NCBI GenBank assembly: GCA_018806985.1
Contig: JADANN010000052.1
Span: forward strand, 62,001 to 126,000
Direction: 5' to 3'
DNA from: Angiostrongylus vasorum
Lineage: Eukaryota > Nematoda > Chromadorea > Rhabditida > Metastrongylidae
Length of the DNA: 64,000 nt
This document shows, piece by piece, positions 47,705 through 59,269 of this stretch. The first letter of the stretch is position 1. The number at the start of each line of letters is the position of its first letter. Below the pieces are notes generated by a model. It did not search any database. It had not been told where the DNA came from and was given only the letters and a program-made list of their open reading frames with translations. Both the position numbers and the translations under genes were made by a program.

Positions 47705-47774
47705 CTCCGTAACTCCGATCACCAGTCGTCTTGAAACACATGTAACACCTGAGGAATACAAGCGGAAAATTGTG
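47705..47774 (+). CDS. Anillin-like gene, exon
   Basis: Acceptor TTTGCAG, donor GTAGGA; reads SVTPITSRLETHVTPEEYKR then KIV, leaving phase 0 into the next exon. Confidence 0.6.
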
Positions 47775-48159
47775 GTAGGAAGTTAGCCTCTCATAAAGAA
47801 TTTTCGAAAATTCTGTGGATGTCTCAAAGATTACATGATGAACGAAAGTTAAGCGCCATGACTCTACTGACCACAACATAGGGGATTAGTAGCAGTCTGA
47901 ACCATCTCTTTTTTTATCAAAAAATCACGTCCGCTTCTTCAAACAAAAGTGGTTTCGACTCAAGGCTTGTTTCAGCAGTTCATCAGGAAAAGAATATAAA
48001 TTTAGAACTCATATTGCAATCTCAATGTTGGCAGCAGGTTCGAGGTTGAAAATTAGCGCCATTATTATGTTCTTACATATCTCGACGCTCGCTGAAATTA
48101 CAACATTTCAAGACTTTGTGGAATGAGTTCATCCATTTTTCTCATTTATATTCATTTAG

Positions 48160-48260
48160 AAATTGAAAAGTGAGATTTATGTTCAAGAAAAACAGATCAG
48201 GATGACGCTGAAAGTGCTTGCATTGGCAAGAAAAAGCCAGAAGTCGATGGAGGATGCAAG
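48160..48260 (+). CDS. Anillin homology domain, first helix exon
   Basis: Reads KLKSEIYVQEKQIRMTLKVL then ALARKSQKSMEDAR, the coiled-coil-like start of the anillin homology domain (family pattern: paired helices with ...IxQxSxAL...). Enters in phase 0 from the previous exon and ends at a GTGAAA donor. Its exit phase (2) does not fit the exon at 52188, so a small exon may be missing in the 3.9-kb intron. Confidence 0.65.
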
Positions 48261-48713
48261 GTGAAAGGCAGATTGGACAAAATGTAGACCACAGCGTTTT
48301 TTTTCTACCACACAGTTTTTTATCGTTATTTCTGCACTAAATCATGAAACGTTTTCAAAAGACTTTCGGATGTGTTTGTTCGTTTCATTGAGCTCTGCAT
48401 CGAAGGTACTGTTAAGGGCACTGTTGATTTCGAAGGTGCTGAGAGCTGTCTACTATGTTTATATGTCGAAGTCTAACACTTAGAAACGTTTTTCCGCTAC
48501 TCTGAGGAGATGAACTACCGGAAAGGGGGTGTGCAGATGAAATTTAGCCATGAACTCTTACTGAGTGTCACCAATTTCATCATCGTGAAGGAGCTGTGTG
48601 TTCTAAGAGGGTTCATTTGTGAATGCATTTCCGTGTATCGTATTACAGAAATTTTCTTTGATGGGTCAAGACGAAGTGGTTAACACGTATCTCTAATTTT
48701 TCAGGGCTAATAT

Positions 48714-48865
48714 TTTCAATGATGCTGAGATATTTGCAAAACTCCGGACCGCAGGGTGTCTCCGGTGGGGAACGAACGCGCTATTGTCCTTTTCGGGGAG
48801 TAGCGCGCTCACCACCACACCATGCAGGTCCTTCGTTTCGCCTGTCTCTCAGCTAGTTCTATTGA
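48714..48865 (-). repeat. MITE-B half copy
   Basis: Left-hand unit only: ATGCTGAGATATTTGCAAAA, then the GCGCTATTGTCC...GAGTAGCGCGC hairpin and the tRNA-like block in reverse, ending CAGGTCCTTCGTTTCGCCTG. Confidence 0.7.
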
Positions 48866-48944
48866 CCATCATTGATCTAATATTTTCACATCTTCACCTT
48901 TTTTCAAAGCCTAGACGTATCACTATGTAATAAACTTGTATTAA

Positions 48945-49415
48945 GGGTAGAGCTTGCTGGAGGTTGATAAATTTGTTTTATTTGGCTTCAGTTTCGACAT
49001 CTTGGTCTTCATCAGAGCCGATGATCCGAGTCGATCGTCCACAATTGTTCGTCCTCTTGAAGTGGCGTCTTAGTCGAGGCGGATCTTCTTCAGTGGAACA
49101 CCGCACGAACGAAGCATGCTCACTTGGCAGTGCTCTCTTTATACCGGGCGGTTGCTTTTTATATGACTATCCCTTGATAATTATTTGTTTTTTCAAGCAT
49201 AATTCACCCTTGCGGGTAATCCATTGCAAAGAAAGCATGGTTCATTCTTGCGGTGTTCCATTGAAGAAGATACGTCTGAATACGACGACGAAGACGCCAC
49301 AGCAAGAAGACGAACAACTACGGACCATCGACTCGGATCGTCGATTCTGGTGAATACGAAGACGTCGAAACGTTAGCCGAATAAAACCAATTTGTAGACC
49401 TCGTGTAAAGCTTAA
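48945..49415. mobile_element. Foldback element with hammerhead-like ends
   Basis: Inverted arms ~48955-49105 and ~49250-49405 (CGATGATCCGAGTCGATCGT and complement; TCTTCTTCAGTGGAACACC and complement). The left arm carries, on the minus strand, CTGATGA, GAC loop GTC, GAAAC flanked by GGCT/AGCC (48984-49020). The cleavage triplet is not GTC. A different subfamily from 3703-4809. Confidence 0.65.
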
Positions 49416-49969
49416 CAATTTGACCACATTGGTTATTTTATTACTGAAGTTAAATAACGGTCGGTTTGAAAAGTATCGTTATATAACCCTTCACCTTATT
49501 ATTTGTGGAGTAATCTACGGTCCTAATGAAAATATCGTGCACAAACTAGGTCCTAGCCTGTTAGGAATAGCCATCGTCTCCGTTTTTTTTTCAATGAAAA
49601 TACTCATACGTTATAAGGAATGAAACTCACTGAGATAAGAAAATTTATCTAGAATGATTTCGAAAGTTGCGAATTGTCTCAGAAGTTATCTGAATTATTG
49701 TTTTTGAGTGGTGCACGACAATCGTGACAACCACTTCACAATCGTCTCCGTTGCATTTTATGTACAATGCTTACCTGAAGCAGTGTTTTTTTCTTCTCAG
49801 TTCTTTGTATCTAGAGAAGGGGTTTCCTTTCGGATTTTGAGCTACTGGTCTAGATGTTCTTTCATGCGGACAGAAAGCGGTCTGGTCGTTTCACCAATTT
49901 GTTCATCAAGGTTCCTAGAACTATGGATGAACGCATCTTTGAACACAGGTAATGCATAGAATGTGAATA

Positions 49970-51190
49970 ACAGAAATTGTTAAATTTTATTTACTCCCTG
50001 CATTTTTCACGTCATCGTGGTTGGTGAAGCATTTCTCACGCAGGTATTTTGCCAAGTGGTAGTCGGTAGGCGAGAGGTCTGGCGAATATGGCGGATAGGG
50101 CAAAGTCTCGTAGCCCAACTCGTTCAACTTCTGCAGCGCTGGTTCCGCAACGTGAGGCCGGGCGTTGTCATGGCGAAGTGTTGGTCCATTCCTGTTGACT
50201 GATATCGGTCGCTGAGTCTCTACGCTGCATTTCGTCGATTTCTTGACAACACCCTCTCCGTCGTTTTGTTTCCCGGATTCCAAAAGTCGTGATGAATCAG
50301 CCGTCTGCAGACGTCCCAACAGTCACCATAAGCCTTTTTTTTGGTCCACTTTCGCCTTTAGGAATTGTTGTGGAGCCTGATTGCAATCCAACCATTGAGC
50401 TGAGCGTCGCATTGTCGCACAGAATCCACTTCTCGTCGCTCGTCACAATTTGATAAAGAAAAAGGGTCGTTTTTATTGCCCAGAATAAGAGCAGACGACA
50501 CTTCAAAACAACGTTTTTTAATTACCGTTTATTTCGGGCGCCACACACTTGTAGAGCTTTTTTTTCGTCTTTCCTTCGATTCCAATGAGTGGAGGTTGTT
50601 CCTATGCTTACACCAAGCTGTTGTGTAAGCTGTCGATCAGTTGTTCGCGTGTTTTCTTCCACTTGTGCGTTCCAAAGGGCCCGTGTGGCGCAGAGGGTTG
50701 GAGGCGCCGCTGCGGCACACACATGGAATCGATCCCCACGCCCCATGGCCCACCAAGCCCTCCATCCATCCGGGGTTCGGCAAATTGGTGTCAGATTTGT
50801 CTGGGAGGATAGCATTACAGGCTTGATACATCGGTGGACCACCGCGAGTCATTGTAAAGGCCAGATATGCATTCAATTACCTCCAACGATACTTAATGAA
50901 GTCGAATGGATGGCGCATCCCTCAGAGATTGATCAACGCCGAGAGCTTTATCCTTTTTTTGTTTATCCTTTTATTACCTTTAATTCGTCGTCATCAAGTT
51001 CATTGGGACGTCGGCGGCCTTCCTTAACTTGGAGGTCTCAATCACCACATCGGAATTCCCGGAACCATGTTCGCACTGTTGATTCACCAGCACTGCCTTC
51101 ACCCCAAACTCGCTGATATTCCGAGCTCCTGCCGCGGCATTATGTCCACTCTTTCATTTGTACAAAAAAAGCACACGAATATCACGTTGA
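49970..51190 (-). mobile_element. Fossil mariner transposon interrupted by a SINE
   Basis: From the right on the minus strand: helix-turn-helix part at ~50985-51130 (STVRTWFREFRCGD then an in-frame stop, then KEGRRRPNELDDDEL), second HTH part at ~50522-50680 (TRTTDRQLTQQLGVSIGTTS), first catalytic Asp in VTSDEKWIL (50297-50506), second in RHDNARPHVA and third in YSPDLSPTDYHLAKYL (49987-50319). Exactly 34 residues separate the second and third Asp, the DD34D mariner signature. The frames are broken and a SINE-A (50680-50970) splits the DNA-binding domain. Terminal inverted repeats were not resolved. Cut-and-paste transposase, dead here; it lies in an anillin intron. Confidence 0.85.
50680..50970 (+). 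repeat. SINE-A copy inserted in the mariner
   Basis: Best-preserved head: GTGTGGCGCAGAGGGTTGG (A box) and GGAATCGATCCCC (B box), full body, and a TTTATCCTTTTTTTG tail. Mariner coding sequence resumes on each side. Confidence 0.85.
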
Positions 51191-51254
51191 TTCGTACTGA
51201 AGTTAAAGCCTATAAAAGTATTAAAATAGTAAGTCTTGGAACAGTTCCCAGGAT

Positions 51255-51612
51255 CGACTTTCTATTAACCTCGGTATTGGAAATATGAATGCGTCGTTTT
51301 CTTGTTCAGCAATCGCGAGGTTGTTATACAGCATATATTTACTTCCATAGAAAAAGCACAGTACAATACAACGGTAGGTGACGTTTCGGCAGTACCGCCC
51401 TTCTTTAGAGCCGCTTTTTTTTCGTGACTTCCAATGAGGAAGATTAGAACAGCTGATTATGTATACTCATTGGAAAGTCACGAAAAAAAAAGCGGCTGTG
51501 AAGAAGGCGATACTGTCGAAAGCGTCAGCTACTGTTGCATTGCATTGTGTTTTTCTATGGAAGTAAATGTATGCTGCATAACAACCTCGCGATTGTTGAA
51601 CAAGAAAACGAA
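51255..51612. mobile_element. Penelope-type foldback copy
   Basis: Arms 51291-51420 and 51475-51612 are inverted copies around a ~55-bp centre that still holds CCAATGAGGAAGATTAGAAC, the inner sequence next to the right arm of the element at 3703-4809. All coding sequence is gone. Both hammerhead-like motifs are mutated (CTAAAGA; GTGAAGA). Confidence 0.78.
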
Positions 51613-52187
51613 GTAAATCTTGAAAAGAAACCAATATTGGATGTAGAAAAAAACAGACTTTGTGCTTCAGAAAATATATATTGAACACACATAAGGGACA
51701 AAATTTTTATTTGAAAAAAATTACAAGGAAAACTAAAAACAGTAAAAATCGGGGGCATTTTGTATGTACCAACCTAATAATGCGATCTTATTTACAAAGT
51801 AGTAGCTTTGGCAGGCTGACCGAACACGACCTATTCTTTGGAAGAGCAAAAAATAATGCGAATTGCTGTTGTACAATATCTAGGGTTTTGTCATCTTCTC
51901 CTTCGTATTTTCCCAAAATTTTCCCTGGAAGCTTATGCGTCGTTTTCAAGCATATTTAGGGAGCGCTTCAATCTATATGAATTTCTGTAGCTGCGCTGGA
52001 AGAGTCAGCTACAAGAGCTGAGCCAGTGTTGGATTTCTCACGCTGAAGAAAAGTATGTGGTTATCAAGATGCCGATGTACAACTGGGAAAATCCTGTTGT
52101 GTTATTCTTCTAAGGCCATTTAAGTGTCATGATATTTGTTGACTGTGATTTTGAAAGATTCACTCATATAGCGGATGTAATTTCTAG

Positions 52188-52383
52188 GTGGCTGCCCAAC
52201 GTACACTATTGTTGGCTTGTGAACGCCTTGATTTGTTGCGGTGCGAGATGAATCTCGTCTCGGCGTTGTCGGCATTTCGCATTCCGCCGCGGCTAGTTTC
52301 TCAAGAGTTACGTGGAACGATGACGATATCAGATATAACAGTTTATTTAAACAGATATTTCTGTCGGCGAGAACCTAATGACG
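52188..52383 (+). CDS. Anillin homology domain exon (AQRTLLLACER)
   Basis: Acceptor TTTCTAG and GTGAGA donor. Reads VAAQRTLLLACERLDLLRCE, then a linker and LRGTMTISDITVYLNRYF up to REPND. From memory this parallels the anillin segment AERLLLIATGKRTLLIDEL followed by the first strand of the C2-like fold (GxxTLSEIRLPL). Anillin scaffolds RhoA, septins and actomyosin at the cleavage furrow. The exit phase matches the next exon. Confidence 0.72.
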
Positions 52384-52640
52384 GTGAGAAATTTGTTATT
52401 ACCGGAGTAAACGACGGGATGGACTGAAAGTTGGAAGAAAAAGTCACCTTTTAATGAGTCAGTTAGGCCTTGATTTAGTGTTTTGAAAGGTGCGATCTTT
52501 AGCAGTTAATTATTCTGAACAATCCTGCTAGTGAAGTTCTGAAGGTGTAGTAGCTGTGCTAGTGGGTCAATGGATCTTATCATCTAATACCGTTCCGCTT
52601 TCTTCATTCCTTAGAACGATCTTCTTTTTGAACTCTGCAG

Positions 52641-52834
52641 ACTGTTCTTATGCGTTTCTGATACTTCTGAAATAAAAGGTACTCAAGTGCAGGCGACTGC
52701 TCCCGTTTCGTTATTCGCACATGATCAACTTCGACTTCATCAACTCGCATTTGCTGAACACATCCAGTTTGTTAATCTGCCTGTCGATTTGGATTTGATG
52801 TGGATTTGCTTAATGGATCAATGTGGTTGTGGAG
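52641..52834 (+). CDS. Anillin homology domain exon with a one-base frame break
   Basis: Enters in phase after CTCTGCAG (DCSYAFLILLK, like the family's NYYYLIILKAG), then meets TAA at 52671-52673. One base shifted, it continues GTQVQATAPVSLFAHDQLRL then HQLAFAEHIQFVNLPVDLDL, again matching the family, to a GTGTGC donor whose phase fits the next exon. The join needs one base removed in AAATAAAAGG. Either an assembly error or a disabling mutation. Confidence 0.65.
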
Positions 52835-53167
52835 GTGTGCGTCATGGTTGGTGGTTTGCAGTTTTGCTATCGAAAAACCTATCTGACAATAAATTAACCT
52901 GTTCGGATTATGCTATTGTGATTTTCTGTTTTGTTTTGGACTGGAATGTTTGTTTCTCGCTGACGGTACGTGGAGAGTTTTAGAAGCTGCCTATTTTAAC
53001 AAAAAAAAAAAAAGCGAGCAGTCATGTGCAACCAACATTGCCGACAAGTGTCTCAACTTACTGAATTCAGGTTGTGAATTCTTATACGATTTTTCTGTGC
53101 TTAGCAACACGCCTACGATTATTGAAGCGCGTGTTTTTTTTTGACGACCATTATGAGAAAATTTTAG

Positions 53168-53358
53168 TGTCCCGTCGTCCTAAGCACATGTCTTGCCGCG
53201 ATTGTACACACCTATCCAGATTTGTTCGTTATGGATATGTAATCCTCAACAGGAATACTATTATGGCAAAAAGGTTCTACCTAGATAAAGCCGAGTATCC
53301 TCTTGAGGGTACAATTGAAGTGTATGCTCGTTGCAACACCTTACTGCAGGCTACCGAA
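53168..53358 (+). CDS. Anillin homology domain, last exon
   Basis: Acceptor AATTTTAG, donor GTAGAA. Reads VSRRPKHMSCRDCTHLSRFV, then RYGYVILNRNTIMAKRFYLD and KAEYPLEGTIEVYARC. It follows the family's last strands ([20 protein letters not shown]...LEGHIYLKIKC). Phases match on both sides. Confidence 0.72.
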
Positions 53359-53595
53359 GTAGAAAATAAAAGACTATTTGGTTGGTTGTTGTGTGTTACT
53401 AAAGAAATAATTCCTGTTATTTTTTACGACAGAGATGTCCCTTTCTCCAATATAATTTCAAGTCTTCAGTTAATAGAGGATATCTTGTGACCATATTGTC
53501 TCTTGGTAACTAATAGCACTCCATTATAAAATTTCCCTTTAATCAAAATCCTTCAAGTGTCGTTTTGCGAATCATTATTTAAATCTTCATTTTAG

Positions 53596-53700
53596 ACCGT
53601 GTGTCAAATTATAAGTGCGTTATGGAAGCGTTACTGGGCAGTGTTGCGTCGTGCTGTGATATACCTTTGGCACTATCGGAGCGATGAGTCATTTAAGAAA
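53596..53700 (+). CDS. Anillin PH domain, first exon
   Basis: 35 codons between TCATTTTAG and GTAGGC, phase 0. WKRYWAVLRRAVIYLWHYRS matches the PH strand pattern WHRRWCVLSGNCISYW. The PH domain binds phosphoinositides and targets anillin to the furrow membrane. Confidence 0.75.
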
Positions 53701-53831
53701 GTAGGCATTTTTCGTTAGTGGACTCCTTTATTTAGTTTGCCGTTTCAATATTGTAACTTTACGGTTGAAAGAAGTTAACATTTTGACAGAGATTTAATAG
53801 GGATTAACTGTGAATATTACTTATATTTCAG

Positions 53832-53973
53832 CACCCTACTAGCCTTCGTGGACCTCAAGAAATGCACGAACGACTTAGTGGTTGCGTGTAACCCGCCCCA
53901 GTGTGTGATAGAGAATTCTTCTAGCATTGATATGCTAGTTTCTGCAACATCATCAATTACGAAGAAAAAAGCG
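53832..53973 (+). CDS. Anillin PH domain, second exon
   Basis: Reads LLAFVDLKKCTNDLVVACNP then PQCVIENSSSIDMLV, matching the PH segment ...IGRINLANCTSR...F.L. The useful frame starts at the second base, one off from the phase left by the previous exon. The exit phase differs by one from the last exon; losing one A from the A6 run at 53965-53970 would fix it. Confidence 0.68.
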
Positions 53974-56473
53974 GTACTGGTTTAATCGATTTTCGTTTCG
54001 ATTTCGAATGTCAGAAAGCAGCACATTTTCAATTGAAGTAATGTTTATCCCGGTTGCTGGATGCGCCTTTACCTTCGAGTAGCAAGCAGTCTTTGATGGT
54101 TGGGGTGCTGGCTCATATCTCAGCTGTCTGCAGAGCAACAGTAGATGTGTGTAACGAATTAAATAGCAGTCGCTTGTGTGGGTGCCATACTCACAAACGC
54201 CACCGAAAACTGGAGTCATATTTTCCGACGAAAATCTGGTCTTTTTTTACCCAATTTCCAAGCGTTATCCTCACCATGTACTAGTATATGTGGCGGAATC
54301 ACCAATTTTCGATGATGACATTGCTGCTTAGATACTAGATAGATAGCTACTTTAGAGCCACTGATGCTGCGTTGCAGCGAAAAGGAAAGCTCAGAACTCT
54401 CTTCACGAGAGGCTCCTTCTTAATGATGGAGAGAGGGATAGGGATTAGTTTCATCGGAACAGTACAATATTTTGGGCTCGTTGTCTGCTGTCTTTTGACG
54501 ATAAGGTTTTGCTCTGTTGCTTTGCTGCGAGCTTTCTCAATACGTAATCAAATGTGTTTAGCTTGTGTGGTTTCCGCAGACGTTCTCTTTGTTATAGAGA
54601 GCTTCTTCTTCGTCTTAGTACAGTGGCAGTTTCTTTAACAGATGCCTATCAAATACTGAATCGTACAGTAAATAGTGGCATCGCTCTTAGAATAGAGCGT
54701 CCGCGCTAAGTTCGACTCCTAGAGTAGTCAGCTGCCAGTGAAGCAGTGTCTTTCATAACATGTGGCAACGTTTTATCGGAATGTTACGCGAGTTATTCCA
54801 TCCCTCAAACAATGAAGAACATAATCCCAACTGCCTATCATTTAGTATTATGCATTAGGCTTCGTTGGTCAATCTGCATTGAAGTCGTGTTTTTCTAAAA
54901 AGGAGCAATATGGTTACGCAAAAATCAATGGTGTTGCTAGGAAATTGTCACGCAGATGTCATACAGCGTTTCATTTCTGTAGGAGTCCGTTCAACCACTG
55001 TTTAAGTATTGCGTTCTAACGTCTTCAGTATTCAGCGACAACAGTCTATCTTTGCTATATGAGATAACATAGCTAACATTTCATGAGAAGGAAGTCTGCT
55101 CATGTGGTAAAGTTTCCAGCATGCCGTGTCAATTTTATCGTACTCCTATGTGACCATAAAGAATTTCATGCAGCTGTTGTCCTTCTCAGGACTGTAGTTG
55201 CTTTGGCTAAACCTGTGGTCTCTTGTCCTCGTATTATCGAGGTCCACAATGGATTAACGTGAATAGGTCCACTTATAATTGTTTTTTTAACGTTTGAGCA
55301 ACATTGAAGGCCTCGATTTGCGGGCACTCATGTTCACGTTTTTGTTCCTAGGATAACTTTATGTAACGATTTCCAAAGAGTTACGTTATGTAATCGACTA
55401 CGATGTTGTGTGAGTAGCATCTATGGTAGTGGTGGCGTTCAGCACGCACGAGGCCTCTTTTTGATCCCACACCGGGCTTAGCAAGCACTAAATTCGCTCT
55501 GAAACCCGGAGATTGGTACCAAATTTCGGCTCTACCCTTTCCATGGGTTCACGTTTGATCCACTCCACCAATCTTTGAGTTGCTTTTCTCTCAGTCACTT
55601 TTTTTTTACCTTAACGGTGCTATCTGCAAAAAGTATCCAACGAGAATAATCTGGGGAAGTCCGTTATCGAACCCAGTTAAGCTGAGGCTGGAGTCAAAGT
55701 TATAATGTTTTAACTTTTATTTTCTCTCTATTTCTTTTTTCATGGCAGGGTACTGTGTGAAATACAACCACAAGGATGCTGAGATATGAGAACAACTTGG
55801 GACGTCAGGTATTGGACCGTTAGGATCAAAAACTGCCTGAGAGAAAGGCAAAGCAAGGGCATCGGTTGGTGAGGTGGATAAGACGTGAGCTGCTGAAAAG
55901 GGTAGTCATGGGTTCGAAGAACATCTGCTGTTCCGAGATCTGCTCATATATCAGCATCCCTTTTTGGTTGTAGTTTACATTGTACAGCCGTGAAAAATTA
56001 GGTGGTGAGTAGAAGCTGTGGTATCAGATTTGTTTGTCAAGAGCTCACTCCGTTCAATAAAGGCGGCAGATTATCTGTGGTGAAGATGTGATAAACATCC
56101 ATGGAGGAAGGTCCTCGGATCTCGGTGAGAATCTTCTGGAACAACATTTGAAAGGAAATCCAAAGCTCCTAAGCAGATGGAGCTCCATGCAAAGACCTTC
56201 GTTGGTGATGAATGAGAGAAAAGAATAGGGCGAAATCTCTTAGAAGTGCACAACTTGTGCTGTCGGGTTCTTTAAAAAGGAACTGCGTTTATGTATATGA
56301 GTAGTGTTATTCACCATAGAAGTCATTCTTTTTCGGACGAAGAACTGTTGCTAGCATGTTTTTTGGTGTAACATAATTCTGAAAGGAATAGAAAAAAACA
56401 AGACGATGTGTTCGAATCTTTATTTTGAAATGTTTCTATTGCTTCGTCTACAGTTTTTTAGTTTTTCTTGCAG
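53974..56473. other. Last intron of the anillin-like gene
   Basis: About 2.5 kb. No further exon is certain, although one small exon could be hidden. It contains the MITE at 55738-56000 and, just before it, the CCCAGTTAAGCTGAGGCTG segment also found at 26346-26364. Confidence 0.5.
55738..56000. mobile_element. MITE-B copy
   Basis: Inverted ends TCATGGCAGGGTACTGTGTG...GATGCTGAGATATGAG and its diverged complement (CATATATCAGCATCC...TACAGCCGTGAA). The core has a tRNA-like GGTGAGGTGGATAAGACGTG and a B-box-like GGGTTCGAAGA. Confidence 0.72.
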
Positions 56474-56564
56474 TGCATTGCTGGGTACGGATTCCAGTGA
56501 GCTGCTCGAAGCATGGCTACGAGCACTGAACGAGATCTTGTCACTGCTCAGAGGAGAACAGTGA
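56474..56564 (+). CDS. Anillin PH domain, last exon with stop codon
   Basis: After TTTCTTGCAG it reads ALLGTDSSELLEAWLRALNE then ILSLLRGEQ and stop at 56562-56564. This is the C-terminal amphipathic helix of a PH domain (family pattern S.D..E...WM..LN..L), ending the protein as expected for anillin. Confidence 0.72.
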
Positions 56565-57105
56565 ATTCTCTGTTAAATAATACTGTAATCCTTATGTTCG
56601 TTGCATCTTTGTGATCCAATTAGTTGATGTTTTCTCAAATAATTCTTAAATAATATGAAACTGCCCTATTGCTAACCACACTGCTTTGTGATCGAATACT
56701 CGGTCAAAAAACAAGACAAGGAAAAACACGAAGAGTAAGACCATCAAGTCCCTGCTTATTGTATCATTGATCGTTTATAGCGCTTGGCTTTGACAGTACG
56801 CATTCGTATATCTCCATTTTGATATAGAATAAATCTGTCGTGAATTTGACGCTTCTGAATGTGGTGCGTCGATGACGAATATCTCCGGTTGAGTGCACAT
56901 TTCCACTGTTGCTTCGAAATCACCACAGTCTGAGTCGTCAACGAACAGGGTCACACCATGCTCTAAGGTCCACTACAGAAATCTTATGTTTGCGTCTCTG
57001 TTAAGATGCTGCATTGTTTTCCGTCTAATCACTATTGTAACCTGCTGTTTTCAGTTTAATTGTTGTTTTTTTATTTAGAATCACTGCCTGTTAATAATTG
57101 ATAGT
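56565..57105. other. Sequence 3' of the anillin-like gene
   Basis: Probable 3' untranslated and intergenic sequence; no AATAAA was singled out with confidence and no other feature is supported. Confidence 0.35.
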
Positions 57106-57109
57106 TTAG

Positions 57110-57397
57110 TTGTTAGATAAAGCTTTGGAAGTGAAATATCCTCCGATGCTTAAAGATCTAATACCAAATATTTTCGTGAAAGTCGGAGGAACTTCGATAT
57201 TGGAGCTGGAGATTTCTCGCAACGATACGCATAACGATGCTTTCTGTTCTGTGTCAGCCGTCGAGTTGCAGCCGTTGAATTCTGTTTTTTCTCCGTATTC
57301 CGTTCACCAGAGGTTGTATAGTAGACGATGCTCAACTTTTCTCGAGGAGTCTATTTCTTTCGCTCAGTTTTGCATACAGAGGTCAACGTTCTGTTAA
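57110..57397 (+). CDS. Possible exon(s) of an unassigned gene
   Basis: The frame after TTGTTAGAT reads DKALEVKYPPMLKDLIPNIF then VKVGGTSILELEI, which looks like real protein, then becomes less convincing. The next frame (57408-57827, 139 codons) is open but unrecognised. The strand is the same as for the candidate exons at 58356 and 60891, so they may belong to one gene. Confidence 0.3.
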   Translation: MLDKALEVKYPPMLKDLIPNIFVKVGGTSILELEISRNDTHNDAFCSVSAVELQPLNSVFSPYSVHQRLYSRRCSTFLEESISFAQFCIQRSTFC

Positions 57398-58355
57398 CGG
57401 ATGAGGAATGTTTTTTTCTACTTCACACGTGAGGAACTGTTACAATCCGATTTTTGTTAAGTACTCCACAGACTTGCGAACTACTGCATTCGGTTGTAGG
57501 GAGCGCCTCAGCTTATCAACAAAAACTAATTTAATTGAGAGTTTTCAAATGTATTGCTGTGAGTGTCGAAGCATGGGTTACTACGCACACAAGTGGAGGT
57601 CTAGCTATCTTCACATGGAATGTAGTTTTACTCCGTTCCTCATGGTGATTTTAGAAGTACATGAGATTATGGTTTTGAATATGCTTGTACATTTACAAAA
57701 AAAGAGAGCACCAGTTTTGGGGATTGTTATTTCCTCTATAAAATCACAAAACTATAAGAGAGTGTTCGTACTTCTTCGGAAAATTATCCGCCCTTTGGCA
57801 AATATACCATCTGCGTTTGTCATGTGACGATTTTCTGTACGTGGGAGCACATTTTACTAGAAAGCCAGTGAGCAAGACGCAAAGTGAATCCAGTGTTTTC
57901 CATAATTCCCGTGTTATCCTTTGCCAAGCCTTGCTTCCTTCATTTTGTAAGTAATAAATAACAGTACTTGAGAGCGTTGTTTTAAAGTCTTATGTGTTCT
58001 ATGCAAATTTTTGGGTATTCTGAAGATTTCGCATCATAGTAAGCCGGCAGGCGCTTCGTTCAAAATACGAGTTGGATCGAAATGATCCAAGTCCAGTGTG
58101 ACGAGTTTCTACCTCGATGACTTCCCTCACTCAATTTTCTTGGCTGTGGCTGGCTCTTAGAAGCCTAACGTTAGCTGTTTTTAAACCATTGAATTCCGCT
58201 TGCATAGCAAGGCTTATGGTTGTGAGCTTCGAAAAGTCAGAAATCCTACCAGGTTAGTGGCTGTAATCCCAGCTCAAGACCACATTCTTTCTGATGGTGT
58301 CGTGCAATTAAGAAGCCCAGGAAAGAATTTTCGCCTATCCTGAATCAGCTATGCT

Positions 58356-58650
58356 CTTTATTCACTCTATGATTATATTTATGCTTGCACTTTATTGATG
58401 TGCGTGGAATCTCTACTTCGCTTTAGAATTACTAATTTGTCTGCTGAAGAATACGCTGTTTTCTTCAAGTCTCCCGAACATTTCAAGAGTTTGATGTTTT
58501 CCTTGGAATTGATCTGAATACTCTTCGCCTTCACCGGATAGATGACGATTATGACGATGGAAAAAGACAATCAAGTACATGTAATAGTGTTTTCCCAATA
58601 GTGGTGACAGGACGGATTCTAGTGTTCGGTGGTGGACCAGGTAATACGGG
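58356..58650 (+). CDS. Possible exon with one-base frame break, unassigned
   Basis: Reads LLRFRITNLSAEEYAVFFKS and PEHFKSLMFSLELI then stop; one base shifted it continues IDLNTLRLHRIDDDYDDGKR. The two halves join naturally at SLE/IDL. The composition is protein-like, but I do not recognise the family. Confidence 0.33.
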
Positions 58651-59269
58651 GATCCTCTCCACTGTGAGTTTCGAGCAGTTTCCCATATATTGTTCTCTTA
58701 TTCGCTAAGAAGTCTAAACTCTGCAATAAACGATAAAGTGGATGAAGAAAAAGTGTTAAAATGACGGATTTGTCAGTTTATTTGTAGATTACGCTGTGTT
58801 CAGAAGAAGATAGTAGATTCAGTTCTAGTTTTGGAGACTCAAAAGGAAAATCAAAAATGTCGAAAAAAATACCAGTATTTGAGTTACAGGATTTCGACCT
58901 CATCAATACCCAGAGATGGTTAACATTCTTCCCCACTTAATCAGGTTTCTAGAAGATTCGAGAGGCGATGAACCCTGCTTCGAATCCCGCACCATCAGGT
59001 AATGTGGTCATCTCCGCGAAATAACCACCGCTGAGATCACATTGGAGATCCAGACAGGGTACGTTATGTTTTTTCCTTTCGTAAGAGTAATTGTGCCTGT
59101 TCTTGAGTCGAATCCGTTTTAGTTTTTTCACTTTGGTTTACGAATATCATGAATGAAAATGTTAACTTTGGCCCAGTTCGTGTCTGTTGTGGTGAGTAAT
59201 AGCTCTCCACTTTATTTTTTACAAGGGTCCTGTTTGTTTTCGACATTTTATTCTTTTCGATCTCATGGT

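Noticed and set aside
50686..50760. tRNA-like sequence GTGTGGCGCAGAGGGTTGG
   Set aside because: It is the head of a dispersed SINE repeated many times; no complete cloverleaf or anticodon arm is evident.
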